A stretch of 64,000 nucleotides of DNA from Hyphomicrobiales bacterium (GTDB lineage: Bacteria > Pseudomonadota > Alphaproteobacteria > Rhizobiales > Xanthobacteraceae), in contig JACPOA010000047.1 of the NCBI GenBank assembly GCA_016185205.1, forward strand, positions 1-64,000, given 5' to 3'. The notes under the pieces were generated by a model. That model saw nothing but the letters and a program-made list of their open reading frames with translations. It made no database searches and was not told where the DNA came from. Both the position numbers and the translations under genes were made by a program. Of this stretch, positions 42,514 through 52,037 are shown one piece after another; within the stretch, counting starts at the first letter, position 1, and every line of letters starts with the position of its first letter.

Positions 42514-43587
42514 TTAACGCTCGCGCAGCGGCTTGATCGCCAGTTCGCCGGCGAGCTTGTCGAGCTGCACCAGCAATTCCACCGGCAGCGCCAGGCCGTT
42601 GGCCAGCCGATCGGCGCGGCGCTTGGCGCGCGCATCGCCCGGCAGCCGCACGACGTCGCCGCCGGGCAGCGGTTGTGAATCGCGCAGACTGCGCGCGTGG
42701 CGATCGACCTCGGCCTTGAAGTGTTCGATCTTCTGAAACTTGCTGGGGTCGAGCGCCAGTACGAACTGCCCGGTATTGGTGACCTTGCCGGGCTCCAGGT
42801 TGAAGTCGACGCAGTCGCGGCCGAACAGCGCGCCGTTGAGCGTGCCGCCGAGCAGGCCCAGCATCAGCGCTAGCCCGGCGCCCTTGTAGCCCGCCATCGG
42901 CAGCAGCAGCGCCTCGGCGCTCTTGTGCGGATCGGTGATGGCGGCGCCGGTTTTCGGGTCGACCATCCAGTCCGGCTGCAACGGGCGGTTCTGCAGGCGG
43001 TGGTTCTTGATGGTGCCGTAGGACACGATCGAGGTGGCGATGTCGAGCACCAGCGGCGGCTCCTCGCCGGCCGGGATCGCGATCGCCAGCGGATTGGTGC
43101 CTAGCAGCGGCTCGGCACCACCGGCGAGCGGCATGTGATTGGCATTGGCCACCGCCGAATAGATGCCGATCATGTCAGCCTTCAGCGGCAGCGCGGCATA
43201 GACGCCGGCAGCCCCCGCGTGACCCGACATGAAGCAGCCGACCCAGGCGACGCCGCACTCGCGCGCCAGCTCGATGGCGGTCTCGGCCGTGCGCGCCACC
43301 ACCAGGTGGCCCATGCCGTTGTCGCCGTCGACCAGCGCGGTCGCCGGCGCGGTGCGGTTGACCTTGATGTTCGGCTTGGCGTTGGTCGAGCCGAGCTTCA
43401 GCCGGTTGACGTATTGCGGCAGGCGGAACACGCCATGCGCATCGGCGCCGGTGAGGTCGGCCTCCACCATCAGCTCGGCGATCTTGCCCGCATCGGCCGC
43501 CGGCACGCCGGACTTGATCATGGCATCAACGATCAGCGCTTTGACGGCGGCGATCGGGATGCGGCCGGCTTTGCTGTCGGCCATCAT
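42514..43587 (-). CDS. Ldh family oxidoreductase (malate/L-lactate/ureidoglycolate type)
   Basis: A 357-residue NAD(P)-dependent dehydrogenase of the Ldh_2 family, unrelated to Rossmann lactate dehydrogenases. The substrate loop ADAHGVFRLPQYVNRL is near residue 50, the catalytic histidine region GVAWVGCFMSGHAGAAGVYA near 115, and the cofactor part PLLGTNPLAIAIPAGEEPPL followed by MAGYKGAGLALML. Members act on L-malate, sulfolactate, ureidoglycolate or delta1-pyrroline-2-carboxylate. Its start overlaps the amidohydrolase stop by four bases, so the two are one operon and probably act in sequence. Confidence 0.88.
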   Translation of the reverse strand: MMADSKAGRIPIAAVKALIVDAMIKSGVPAADAGKIAELMVEADLTGADAHGVFRLPQYVNRLKLGSTNAKPNIKVNRTAPATALVDGDNGMGHLVVARTAETAIELARECGVAWVGCFMSGHAGAAGVYAALPLKADMIGIYSAVANANHMPLAGGAEPLLGTNPLAIAIPAGEEPPLVLDIATSIVSYGTIKNHRLQNRPLQPDWMVDPKTGAAITDPHKSAEALLLPMAGYKGAGLALMLGLLGGTLNGALFGRDCVDFNLEPGKVTNTGQFVLALDPSKFQKIEHFKAEVDRHARSLRDSQPLPGGDVVRLPGDARAKRRADRLANGLALPVELLVQLDKLAGELAIKPLRER

Positions 43588-44585
43588 GACGGCTTGCCTG
43601 ACAACAGTGTTTCGGCGCGGCCCCCGAGGATGCTGGCTTTGTCGGCATCGGAAATCTGCAAGCCGCGGACATGACTCACGCAGTCCGGCATGCCCATGTC
43701 GTAGGGATAGTCGCTGCCGAGCAGCACGTGACCAGGACCGGCCTGCTTGATGAGGAACTCCAGCACCGGTGCGGAATGCAGGATGGTGTCGTAGAAGAAG
43801 CGGCCGGCGATGTTTTTCGGCTGCTGGGCTAAATTCTTCTTCGGCTCCGGCCGCACCGCCCAGCCGTGCTCCCAGCGTGCCGCCTGATAGGGCGTGAAGC
43901 CGCCGCCATGCGCCAGCATGACCTTCAATTTCGGATAGCGTTCGAGCACGCCGCCGAACACCAGGCTGGCCGCCGCGATGGTGGTGTCGAGCGGATTGCC
44001 GATCAGGTTAGCGAGATAATAGGACTTCAGGCGGTCGGCGCCGGCCACGTTGTTGGGGTGGATGAATATGAAGGCGCCGAGCTCTTCTGCGGTCGCCCAT
44101 AGCGGCTCGAAGCTCGCATCGTCCAGGTTCATGCCCTTGACGTTGGAGGCAAACATCGCGCCGCGTAAGTTCAGCTTGGTCATGGCGCGCCGCAGCTCGT
44201 CGGCGGCAGCCGCCGGCTGCGCCAGCGGCAGCGTGGCGATGCCCCAGAAGCGGTCGGGATGGACGGCGATGTGTTTCGCCATCTGGTCGTTCTGGATCGC
44301 GGCGAGCGTGGCCGACAGCGCGGGGTCGAGATTGTACAGATAGGTCTGCGGCGTGGCCGACAGCACGTGCACGTCGACGCCCGCCGCATCCATGTCGCGC
44401 AGGCGGCGCGCGATGTCGAAGCCGCCGGTCGGGAACGGCCGGTAGACGGTGCCCATGACGTCGAATGCGGCGGCCTCACCGTCGGCCGGCGTGATCGTCA
44501 CCTTGGCGCCCGCTTTGCTCAGCAGCGCGGCGGTTTCCTGGGTCAGGATATGGGTGTGGGTGTCGATGGTCCGCAGCTTGGTCAT
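43584..44585 (-). CDS. ACMSD-like amidohydrolase/decarboxylase
   Basis: A 333-residue metal-dependent TIM-barrel protein of the amidohydrolase_2 group. Metal-binding positions are visible in order: IDTHTHI near the start, FIFIHPNN near residue 175, LAHGGGFTPY near 228 and LLGSDYPYDMG near 290. Enzymes of this group decarboxylate aminocarboxymuconate semialdehyde or hydroxybenzoates without redox cofactor, or hydrolyse lactones. AGGGACGAA precedes the ATG at 44585. It leads the operon with the Ldh-family gene and is divergent from a molybdenum-hydroxylase gene. Confidence 0.87.
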   Translation of the reverse strand: MTKLRTIDTHTHILTQETAALLSKAGAKVTITPADGEAAAFDVMGTVYRPFPTGGFDIARRLRDMDAAGVDVHVLSATPQTYLYNLDPALSATLAAIQNDQMAKHIAVHPDRFWGIATLPLAQPAAAADELRRAMTKLNLRGAMFASNVKGMNLDDASFEPLWATAEELGAFIFIHPNNVAGADRLKSYYLANLIGNPLDTTIAAASLVFGGVLERYPKLKVMLAHGGGFTPYQAARWEHGWAVRPEPKKNLAQQPKNIAGRFFYDTILHSAPVLEFLIKQAGPGHVLLGSDYPYDMGMPDCVSHVRGLQISDADKASILGGRAETLLSGKPS

Positions 44586-44725
44586 TTCGTCCCTTAAATT
44601 CTTATTGCCGCCCGCGAAGTGCAGCGCCTGAGTGCCGCAGCCTTGCAGCGGACGCAAGCCCCTGTCCCGCCCCGATAGTTCCGCTATAAATGAGGTCCCA
44701 CAGGCCACATTCTTCGGACCATCCC

Positions 44726-47047
44726 ATGACCGCGACCAGCCCCGCCCGCAGCAAACACGAACCGCGCGTCGAGGACGACGCCCTGGTGCGCGGCCAAGGC
44801 CGCTTCATGGACGACCCCCGGCTGCCGAACCAGGCCTATGCCGCCTTCGTGCGCTCGCCGCACGCCCATGCCCGCGTGCTGAAGGTCGATGCCGAGGCCG
44901 CGCGCAAGGCCAAAAAGGTGCTGGCCGTGCTCACCGCCGCGGACATGAAAGCCGCCGGCGTCGGCAGCGTGTCGCGCCATCCGCCGGTGCCCGGGCGCGG
45001 CGGCGCCAAGATGATCATGCCGTTCCGCCCCTCGCTCGCCGGCGACAAGGTGATGCATGGCGGCGACCCGGTGGCGATGGTGGTGGCGGAGACCGCGGCG
45101 GCAGCGCTCGACGCCGTCGACCTGGTGCTGGTCGACTACGAGGAATTGCCGGCGGTGGTCGACCTGGAAACGGCGATGAACGGCAAGACGCAGCTTTATC
45201 CGGAAGCGCCCGGCAATCTCTGCGTCGACTGGCCGGGCCCGGTGGCCGATGAGCAGAACGCCAAGGACGTGGCCGATATCATCGCCAAGGCGCCGCATGT
45301 CGCGCGCGTGAGCGTCACCAACCAACGCATGGTGGTGGCCTCGATGGAAACACGCGGCGCCACCGGCGTCTACGATCCCAAGAGCGAGAGCTACACGCTC
45401 TACGCCTGCTCGCAGGGCGCCGATTCATTGCGCGGCCAGGGCGCCGCCATCATGGGCGTGCCGAACGAGAAGCTGCGCGTGATCACCGAGGACGTCGGCG
45501 GCGCCTTCGGCATGAAGACGCCGGTCTATCCGGAATACCCGGCGCTGCTGGTGGCGGCCAAGAAGCTCGGCCGCCCGGTGCACTGGATGTCGTCGCGTTC
45601 GGAGGCCTTCGTCACCGACACGCAGGCGCGCGACACGCTGACGCAAGTCGAGCTCGCGCTCGACGACAAGGGCAAATTCCTGGCGCTGCGCATGCGCCAT
45701 TTGTGCAACCAGGGCGCCTATGTGAGCACCGCCGGCGTCGGCATCAACACCAATAATTTCGCGCGCTGCCTGCCCGGCATGTACCGGATTCCGAAAGTCG
45801 ACGCCTCGGTCGCCTGCTACTTCAGCAACACCATCCCGATCGGGCCCTATCGCGGCGCCGGACGGCCGGAAGCCAATTACGCGCTCGAGCGTGTAGTGGA
45901 GGAAGCCGCCCGCATCACCGGCATCGACCGCGTGCGGCTGCGCAAGAAGAACCTGATCCCGCCCTCGGCCATGCCGTTCAAGACTCCGATCAACACCTAC
46001 GACAGCGGCGATTTCCCGGCCATCGTCGACAAGGCGCTCACGCTCGCCGACTTCGCCAATTTCAACAAGCGAAAGCGCTTGTCGGCCAAGCGTAAGAAGC
46101 TGCGCGGCATCGGCGTGTCCTGCATGCTGGAGCATTCCGGCGCGCTACCGATGGAAACGGCGGCGATCGAGTTTCCCGGCGACGACCGGCTGATCCTCGG
46201 CTGCAACGTGCAGTCGACCGGCCAGGGCCACGCTACGGTGTTCCCCCGCCTGCTCGCGCAGCATCTCGGCATCGATGCCACCAAGATCCAGCACAAGCAC
46301 GGCGACACCGCGCAGGGCCTCACCGGCTTTGCCTCGGTCGGCTCGCGCTCGGCCATGTGCGCCGGCAATGTCATCATCCATGTCGCCGATCTGATGCTGA
46401 CGAAGGGCAAGAAAGTCGCCTCCACCGCGCTGGAGGCTTCCGAGTCGGACATTCAGTATCGCAATGGCAGCTTCGTGGTGGTCGGAACCGACCGCAAGAT
46501 TTCGCTGTTCGAGACCGCCAAGCGCGCCAAGGAGTTCGGCGAGAACCTCGACACCAAGGACAAGCTCGATACGCCGCTGACCTTCCCCAACGGCTGCCAC
46601 ATCGCCGAGGTCGAGATCGACCCCGACACCGGCCGTGTCGATCTCGTCACTTACACGGCGGTGGACGACTGCGGCAACATGCTCGATTCGATGATCGTGG
46701 AAGGCCAGGTGCAAGGCTCCATCGCCAACGGGCTCGGCCAGGCGCTGACGGAAAACGCAGTCTATGATCCGACCAGCGGACAACTGGTGACCGGCTCGTT
46801 CATGGATTACGGCATGCCGCGCGCCCACGACATGCCAGTCGAGCTGCGCGAGGCGGTGCATTCGGTCCCGGCCAAGAGCAACGCGCTCGGCGTCAAGGGC
46901 ACCGGCGAGGCCGGCACCACGGCGGCAATCGCCGCGGTGATGAACGCGATTTCGGATGCGATCCCGAACGGCGCCGCCGATCACATGGAAATGCCGGCAA
47001 CGCCCGCCAAGGTGTGGGCCGCGTGCCGGAAGGCGATGGCGAAGTAG
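44726..47047 (+). CDS. Molybdenum hydroxylase large subunit, form II CoxL-like (orphan)
   Basis: A 773-residue xanthine-dehydrogenase-family molybdopterin subunit starting HEPRVEDDALVRGQGRFMDD. It has the ITEDVGGAFGMKTPVYPEYP moco segment, the active-site loop GPYRGAGRPEANYALER and the catalytic glutamate in VKGTGEAGTTAAIA. YRGAGR is the form II pattern; true CO dehydrogenases have AYxCSFR, so CO oxidation is unlikely. It is cytosolic, and no FAD or 2Fe-2S subunit gene is adjacent, so it must borrow them from elsewhere. It is followed one base later by the convergent livF. Confidence 0.88.
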   Translation: MTATSPARSKHEPRVEDDALVRGQGRFMDDPRLPNQAYAAFVRSPHAHARVLKVDAEAARKAKKVLAVLTAADMKAAGVGSVSRHPPVPGRGGAKMIMPFRPSLAGDKVMHGGDPVAMVVAETAAAALDAVDLVLVDYEELPAVVDLETAMNGKTQLYPEAPGNLCVDWPGPVADEQNAKDVADIIAKAPHVARVSVTNQRMVVASMETRGATGVYDPKSESYTLYACSQGADSLRGQGAAIMGVPNEKLRVITEDVGGAFGMKTPVYPEYPALLVAAKKLGRPVHWMSSRSEAFVTDTQARDTLTQVELALDDKGKFLALRMRHLCNQGAYVSTAGVGINTNNFARCLPGMYRIPKVDASVACYFSNTIPIGPYRGAGRPEANYALERVVEEAARITGIDRVRLRKKNLIPPSAMPFKTPINTYDSGDFPAIVDKALTLADFANFNKRKRLSAKRKKLRGIGVSCMLEHSGALPMETAAIEFPGDDRLILGCNVQSTGQGHATVFPRLLAQHLGIDATKIQHKHGDTAQGLTGFASVGSRSAMCAGNVIIHVADLMLTKGKKVASTALEASESDIQYRNGSFVVVGTDRKISLFETAKRAKEFGENLDTKDKLDTPLTFPNGCHIAEVEIDPDTGRVDLVTYTAVDDCGNMLDSMIVEGQVQGSIANGLGQALTENAVYDPTSGQLVTGSFMDYGMPRAHDMPVELREAVHSVPAKSNALGVKGTGEAGTTAAIAAVMNAISDAIPNGAADHMEMPATPAKVWAACRKAMAK

Positions 47048-47048
47048 G

Positions 47049-47756
47049 CTAAATCCCCAGATAGCGGTGCTGCACATCCGGCGCGGCGGCGAGTTCGCGC
47101 GACAGCCCGCTCCACACCACGCGCCCGCGCTCGATCAGGAAATGGCGGTCGGCGACGCGGGTGAGCACGCCGACATTCTTGTCGATCACCAGGATGGCGA
47201 GGCCAAGCTCCTTCAGGCGGACAAGGCAGCGCCAGATCTCGGTGCGGATCAGCGGCGCCAGGCCTTCCGTCGCCTCGTCCAGGATGAGCAGGCGCGGATT
47301 GGTCATCAAGGCGCGGCCGACCGCCAGCATCTGCTGCTCGCCGCCCGACAGCTGATTGCCCATGCTGGTGGCGCGCTCGAAGAGCCGCGGGAACAGCTCG
47401 TAGACTTTCTCAAGCGTCCAGGTGCCGCCCTCGCGCTCCGCCGACGTCGCCACCAGATTTTCGCGCACGCTCAGATTGGGGAATATCTGGCGGCCTTCCG
47501 GCACCAGCCCGACGCCGAGCTTGGCGATCTTGTAGGACGGCAGGCCGCGGATCTCCTTGCCCATGAATTGAATGCGTCCGCCGCGCGCCGGCGTCAGCCC
47601 CATGATCGAGCGCACGGTGGTGGTCTTGCCCATGCCGTTGCGCCCCATCAGCGTCACCATCTCGCCGGGCAAGATGCGCAGCGATACGCCAAACAGCACC
47701 TGGCTAAGGCCGTAGCAGGTCTCGACCTCGGCGACCTCGAGGATGGCGTCAGACAT
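47049..47756 (-). CDS. livF: Branched-chain amino acid-type ABC ATPase LivF
   Basis: A 235-residue ATPase of the HAAT family, last gene of the liv operon. Walker A GRNGMGKTT near residue 40, signature LSGGEQQMLAVGRALM and Walker B LLILDEATEGLAP are present. The LivF-type Walker B (DEATEGLAPL) and the C-terminal PDVQHRYLGI confirm the assignment. With LivG it powers import through LivHM. It overlaps livG by eight bases. Confidence 0.92.
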   Translation of the reverse strand: MSDAILEVAEVETCYGLSQVLFGVSLRILPGEMVTLMGRNGMGKTTTVRSIMGLTPARGGRIQFMGKEIRGLPSYKIAKLGVGLVPEGRQIFPNLSVRENLVATSAEREGGTWTLEKVYELFPRLFERATSMGNQLSGGEQQMLAVGRALMTNPRLLILDEATEGLAPLIRTEIWRCLVRLKELGLAILVIDKNVGVLTRVADRHFLIERGRVVWSGLSRELAAAPDVQHRYLGI

Positions 47757-48522
47757 GGCCCGCCTCCTGCTCGCCGAGATAGGCCTCGCGCACTTGCGCG
47801 TTGGCGCGGATGTCCTCGGGCACGCCGGTCGCCACCACGCGTCCGTAGACCAGCACCGTGATACGGTCGGCGAGCGCGAACACCGCCTCCATGTCGTGTT
47901 CGACCAGCAGGATCGTGAGATCGCGCTTCAAGGCGCGCAGCATCTCGACCATGCGGGCGGATTCCTCGGGCCCCAGCCCCGCCATCGGCTCGTCGAGCAG
48001 CAGCATGCACGGCTGGCCGGCGAGCGCCATGGCCAGCTCGAGTTGGCGATGCTCGCCATGGCTGAGCAAGGATGCCGGCTGGTCGGCGCGCGCGCCCAGG
48101 CCGACCCGTGCAAGCAAGGCCCGCGCCGGCTCGCGCAATTGCGGCTCGCTCCTGGCATCGCGCCAAAAGCGGAACGAATGCCCGGCATGCGCCTGTACCG
48201 CCAGCGCGACATTGTCGAGCACGCTGAGATCGAGAAACAGCGACGTGATCTGGAACGAACGCGCCAGCCCGAGCGCGCTGCGGCGGTACATCGGCAGCTG
48301 GGTGATGTCTTGGCCGGCGAACACGATGTGGCCGGAATCGGGCGCAAGCTGCCCGCTGAGCTGGGCGATCAGCGTGGTCTTGCCGGCGCCGTTGGGTCCG
48401 ATCACCGCATGCAGCTCGCCGGCCTCGACGTTGAGCACGAGATCGTCGGTGGCGACGATGCCCTCGAAACGCTTGGCCAGGTGGCTGACCTGCAGCATTG
48501 GATTATTCTTGGGCTCGCTCAT
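47749..48522 (-). CDS. livG: Branched-chain amino acid-type ABC ATPase LivG
   Basis: A 257-residue ATPase with Walker A GPNGAGKTT, the LivG-type signature LLSHGEHRQLELAMALA, Walker B MLLLDEPMAGLGPEES and HDMEAVFALADRI. The signature SHGEHRQLE is the degenerate form seen in LivG rather than LSGGQ. The start at 48522 lies inside the livM 3' end by four bases; an upstream in-frame extension is out-of-frame livM sequence and is rejected. Confidence 0.92.
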   Translation of the reverse strand: MSEPKNNPMLQVSHLAKRFEGIVATDDLVLNVEAGELHAVIGPNGAGKTTLIAQLSGQLAPDSGHIVFAGQDITQLPMYRRSALGLARSFQITSLFLDLSVLDNVALAVQAHAGHSFRFWRDARSEPQLREPARALLARVGLGARADQPASLLSHGEHRQLELAMALAGQPCMLLLDEPMAGLGPEESARMVEMLRALKRDLTILLVEHDMEAVFALADRITVLVYGRVVATGVPEDIRANAQVREAYLGEQEAGHV

Positions 48523-49523
48523 GCCCGCTCCTTTGCGCGCACCTTGGCGAGCAGGCCCATGATTCCGCCGCGCGCGAACAGCACGACGAGGAGCAGCAAC
48601 GGGCCCATGATAATCTGCCAATATTCCGAGGCGCGGGCCGCCGCCTCGCCAAAGAACGGCGTGCCGAGCAATTTGATGACAAACGGCAGCGCCTCTTCCA
48701 GCACCAGCAGCGCCACGGCGCCGAACAACGGGCCCACCGCCGAGGCCATGCCGCCGAGCACGACCATGATGATGAGGTCGCCCGAGCGGGTCCAATACAA
48801 GATTCCGGGGCTGACGAAGTCGGTGTGATTGGCAAGCAGCGCGCCCGCCAGACCGCACAGCGTGCCGGCGATGACGAAGCACACCAGTTTATAGCGATAG
48901 GTCGGGAAGCCGATGGCGCGCATGCGCATGTCGTTCGAGCGCGAGCCCTGGATGACCATGCCGAAGCGCGAATTCACCAGCCGCCAGACCAGATAGATCG
49001 AGCCATAGAGCAGCGCCAGACAAACATAATAGAACTGCACCTTGTTCGACAGATCGAGCGGTGCCACGAATTGGCTGCGCTTGTAGATGGTGAGCCCGTC
49101 GTCGCCGCCGTAACGCGCCAGTCCGGCGACGATGTAATAGGCCATCTGCGCAAACGCCAAGGTGATCATGATGAAGTAGACGCCGCGCGTGCGCAGCGAG
49201 AGCGCGCCGATCACCAGCGCGAACAGCGCGGAGGCTAAGAGCGCCACCGGCCATTGCACAAAGCCGGAGAAAATCCCCTCGTGCGCCAGCATGCCGACCG
49301 CGTAGCCGCCGATGCCGATATAGGCGGCATGGCCGAAGCTCATCATGCCGCCATAACCGAGGATCAAATTGAGGCTGACCGCCGCCAGCGCCAGGATGAT
49401 GATGCGGGTGAACAGCGTGAGCAGGAAGCGTTGGCCGGCAAGTTCGGCATAAAGCGGCAATAGCACCAGCGCCACCAGCAGCGCGACCGTCACGATGTTC
49501 CTGATGGTAAAGCCGCCGGTCAT
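48519..49523 (-). CDS. livM: Branched-chain amino acid-type ABC permease LivM
   Basis: A 334-residue permease with eight to ten helices; the conserved MMSFGHAAYIGIGGYAVGML near residue 60 and the cytoplasmic RSNDMRMRAIGFPTYRYKL near 205 define LivM. It forms the channel with LivH, to which it is joined by a four-base overlap. Liv systems of soil alphaproteobacteria often carry aromatic acids, urea or amides rather than leucine. Confidence 0.92.
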   Translation of the reverse strand: MTGGFTIRNIVTVALLVALVLLPLYAELAGQRFLLTLFTRIIILALAAVSLNLILGYGGMMSFGHAAYIGIGGYAVGMLAHEGIFSGFVQWPVALLASALFALVIGALSLRTRGVYFIMITLAFAQMAYYIVAGLARYGGDDGLTIYKRSQFVAPLDLSNKVQFYYVCLALLYGSIYLVWRLVNSRFGMVIQGSRSNDMRMRAIGFPTYRYKLVCFVIAGTLCGLAGALLANHTDFVSPGILYWTRSGDLIIMVVLGGMASAVGPLFGAVALLVLEEALPFVIKLLGTPFFGEAAARASEYWQIIMGPLLLLVVLFARGGIMGLLAKVRAKERA

Positions 49524-50437
49524 TTCTGGCCCGTAGAAAACAGGCCCTCGGGCTTGACCACCAGCACGATCGCCATCAGCAGATAGATCAGCATGGACGA
49601 CAGCGCCGGCGCCGCGGTCGAAGCCGCGTCCTTGCTCAGCATCAGGCGCAGCAGATCGGGAAAGAACGCGCGACCGAGCGTATCGACGAAACCGACGAAG
49701 ATCGCCGCCACCAGCGCGCCGCGGATCGAGCCGATGCCGCCGATCACGGTGATGACGAAGGCCAGAATGAGGATGTTCTCGCCCATGCCGATCTGCACGG
49801 TCAGGATCGGCGCCTGCATCAGCCCGGCCAGCCCGGCGAGCGCGGCGCCCAGCCCGAACACCAGCGTGTAGAGCAGCTTGATGTTGACGCCGAGCGCACC
49901 GACCATTTCGCGGTTCGAGGCGCCGGCGCGGATCAGCATGCCGATACGCGTGCGCATCACCAGTACGTAAAGGAAGCCCGCCACCACCATCGTGACGGCG
50001 ATGATGGCCAGCCGATAGGCGGAATAATTCACGCCCGGCAGTATTTGCACCGAGGTGTTGAGCCAGGACGGCAACGACAGGCTCAAGCCCTCGGGGCCCC
50101 AGATCACCCGCACCAGCTCATCGAAAAACAGGATGAGGCCGTAGGTGCCGAGCACGTGGTCGAGATGGTCGCGGCCGTACAGCCTGCGCATGGCGATCAC
50201 TTCCACCGCCATGCCGACGACGAGCGTGGCGGCCAGCGCTAGCACCGCGCCGAGCACGAAGTTTCCGGTCCAGACTGCGAAGGTGGCGGCGAAATAGGCG
50301 CCGATCATGTAGAGCGAGCCGTGCGCCAGATTGACCAGGTCCATGATGCCGAAGACGAGCGTCAGTCCCGCCGCCAGCAAAAACAGCAGCAAACCGAACT
50401 GCAATCCGTTCAGGCATTGCTCGATGAATAGCGTCAT
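49520..50437 (-). CDS. livH: Branched-chain amino acid-type ABC permease LivH
   Basis: A 305-residue permease with the LivH hallmarks: QFGLLLFLLAAGLTLVFGIM, DLVNLAHGSLYMIGAYFAAT near residue 35 and RAGASNREMVGALGVNIKLL in the cytoplasmic loop. The ATG at 50437 is chosen because the first helix begins directly after it; 14 codons upstream are hydrophilic and overlap the intercistronic hairpin region. Ribosome site weak, in keeping with lower production than LivJ. Confidence 0.92.
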   Translation of the reverse strand: MTLFIEQCLNGLQFGLLLFLLAAGLTLVFGIMDLVNLAHGSLYMIGAYFAATFAVWTGNFVLGAVLALAATLVVGMAVEVIAMRRLYGRDHLDHVLGTYGLILFFDELVRVIWGPEGLSLSLPSWLNTSVQILPGVNYSAYRLAIIAVTMVVAGFLYVLVMRTRIGMLIRAGASNREMVGALGVNIKLLYTLVFGLGAALAGLAGLMQAPILTVQIGMGENILILAFVITVIGGIGSIRGALVAAIFVGFVDTLGRAFFPDLLRLMLSKDAASTAAPALSSMLIYLLMAIVLVVKPEGLFSTGQK

Positions 50438-50479
50438 GACGCGCTGATCGTGGAAATTTTCGGTGCCCCCGATACGCAA

Positions 50480-50503
50480 GCGGCGGCAGCGCGGAGCCGC
50501 CGC
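50480..50503 (-). terminator. Hairpin between livJ and livH
   Basis: GCGGCGGC at 50480-50487 and GCCGCCGC at 50496-50503 form an eight-pair G:C stem over an eight-base loop in the livJ-livH gap, without T-run. Such hairpins commonly make receptor message more abundant than permease message. Confidence 0.5.
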
Positions 50504-50523
50504 CGCCGTGTCTTGCCCTTAAC

Positions 50524-51699
50524 TCACTTCATCGGGCACTTGTCGTGGAACATATCCTGGTTGTCTTCGACAATGGTGGCGACGGTTTTCAGCACGAAGT
50601 CGCCGCTGGCGTCCTTGACCGCCTCCTGCAGATAGAAGTTCTGGATCGGCATGTGATTGTTGCCGAACTTGAATTTGCCGCGCACCGACTTGAAGTCGGC
50701 CTTCTCCATCGCCTTGCGCAAGGCTTCCTTGTCGCTCAGGTTGCCCTTGGTGGCGACCACCGCCGAGTTGATGAGATTGACGGCATCGTACGACTGGGCG
50801 CCGTAGAACGACGGCCTGGAGCCGTTATATTTCTTGATGAAATCGGCCACGAACTTCTTGTTGGCGTCGTTGGGCAGATCGTTCACCCACTCCTGCGCGC
50901 CTGGCACGCCGAGCGCGAGTTCCTTCTGACGCGGCAGCGACAGTTCGTCGATGGTGTAAGCGGTGTAGAGCGGGATCGTCCCCTTCAGGCCGGCCTGGGC
51001 ATATTGATTGAGGAACTGCACACCGGCGGCACCCGGATAGAACACGAAGATCGAATCAGGATTGGCGGCCTTGGCTTTCGACAGCTCGGCGGAGAAGTCG
51101 AGCTGCGACGGCCAAGTGGTCAGCTCCTGGCCGACCACCTTGCCTTTGAAGGTGGAGGCGACACCCGCCAGCATGTCCTTGCCGGCGGCATAATTCGGGC
51201 CGATCAAGAACACCGACTTCACGCCCTTCTGGTTCATGTACAGACCCATCGCCTGCGGCGTCTGGTCGTTCTGCCATGAGGTCGAGAACACATAGGGCGA
51301 GCACAATTCGCCGGCGATCTGCGATGGGCCCGCGTTGGCGATAATCAGGAAGGTTTTCGAATCGACCACCGGCTTGAGCGAAGCCAGCAGCACGTTCGAC
51401 CAGATATAGCCGGAGATGAAGTCGACCTTGTCGAACTCGATCAGCTTCTCGGTCTTCTGCTTGCCGACGTCAGGCTTCTGCTGGTCGTCCTCGTAGATCA
51501 CCTCGACCGGCAGGCCACCCATTTTGCGGCCCAGATGGTCGAGCGCCAGCTCGAAGCTGTCACGCATATTGTTGCCGATCACCGCGGTCGGGCCACTGAA
51601 CGTGCTGACAAATCCGATCTTGATCGTCTTTTGCTGGGCCATGGCCGGCCCGGCTGCGAGCATCAGTGCGGTGCTCGCCACCAATAGAGTTTTACGCAT
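50524..51699 (-). CDS. Branched-chain amino acid-type ABC substrate-binding protein (LivJ-like)
   Basis: A 391-residue periplasmic receptor, promoter-proximal gene of the liv operon. The signal peptide MRKTLLVASTALMLAAGPAM is cleaved near AMAQ; the mature protein starts KTIKIGFVSTFSGPTAVIGN and has the type I fold with VEVIYEDDQQKPDVGKQKTE and a SVFLIGPNYAAGKDML hinge region. GGGAGGAAACAC before the ATG is a strong ribosome site. The ligand is not readable; this receptor branch in related bacteria often binds aromatic acids. Confidence 0.9.
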   Translation of the reverse strand: MRKTLLVASTALMLAAGPAMAQQKTIKIGFVSTFSGPTAVIGNNMRDSFELALDHLGRKMGGLPVEVIYEDDQQKPDVGKQKTEKLIEFDKVDFISGYIWSNVLLASLKPVVDSKTFLIIANAGPSQIAGELCSPYVFSTSWQNDQTPQAMGLYMNQKGVKSVFLIGPNYAAGKDMLAGVASTFKGKVVGQELTTWPSQLDFSAELSKAKAANPDSIFVFYPGAAGVQFLNQYAQAGLKGTIPLYTAYTIDELSLPRQKELALGVPGAQEWVNDLPNDANKKFVADFIKKYNGSRPSFYGAQSYDAVNLINSAVVATKGNLSDKEALRKAMEKADFKSVRGKFKFGNNHMPIQNFYLQEAVKDASGDFVLKTVATIVEDNQDMFHDKCPMK

Positions 51700-52037
51700 G
51701 TGTTTCCTCCCGGGGCCGTTATCGGCCCTCCCATAAGATGCACTAATGTACCGGCATTCGAGCCAAGAGGTCCACAGCAGGAAATATTATGCATATGGTA
51801 AAATGGCCGCAGAAAGAGGCGATTTGGCCATTCGTGGCGACTATTGACCCCCACCGGACGTGCCTTGCAGTCTATAGGCGGAACAAACCCAACGACTTGA
51901 CAAGAGACAAGGGCTTTGTCGAAGGCCCGGGAAAAGACCTACGACGCCATAGCGATCGGCGCCGGCCACCATAGGTTGCCCCTCGGCGGCTCGGCCGGCG
52001 CGACGCATCCGTAACAATAATAATTACGCCGGAATAA
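51700..52037. other. 338-base gap between livJ and the desaturase gene
   Basis: The right part of the livJ leader lies here. An A/T-rich patch (AATATTATGCATATGGTAAA near 51782) could hold a promoter. A short frame from 51789 has no ribosome site and atypical composition and is not called. Close to 52020-52045 the 14-base unit AATAATTACGCCGG is repeated in tandem, running into the desaturase stop. I see no RNA gene or hairpin terminator. Confidence 0.4.

Noticed and set aside
51789-51974. 61-codon frame starting MHMVKWPQKE in the livJ-desaturase gap
   Set aside because: No ribosome site, Arg-rich end, low third-position GC compared with neighbours, no recognisable domain.
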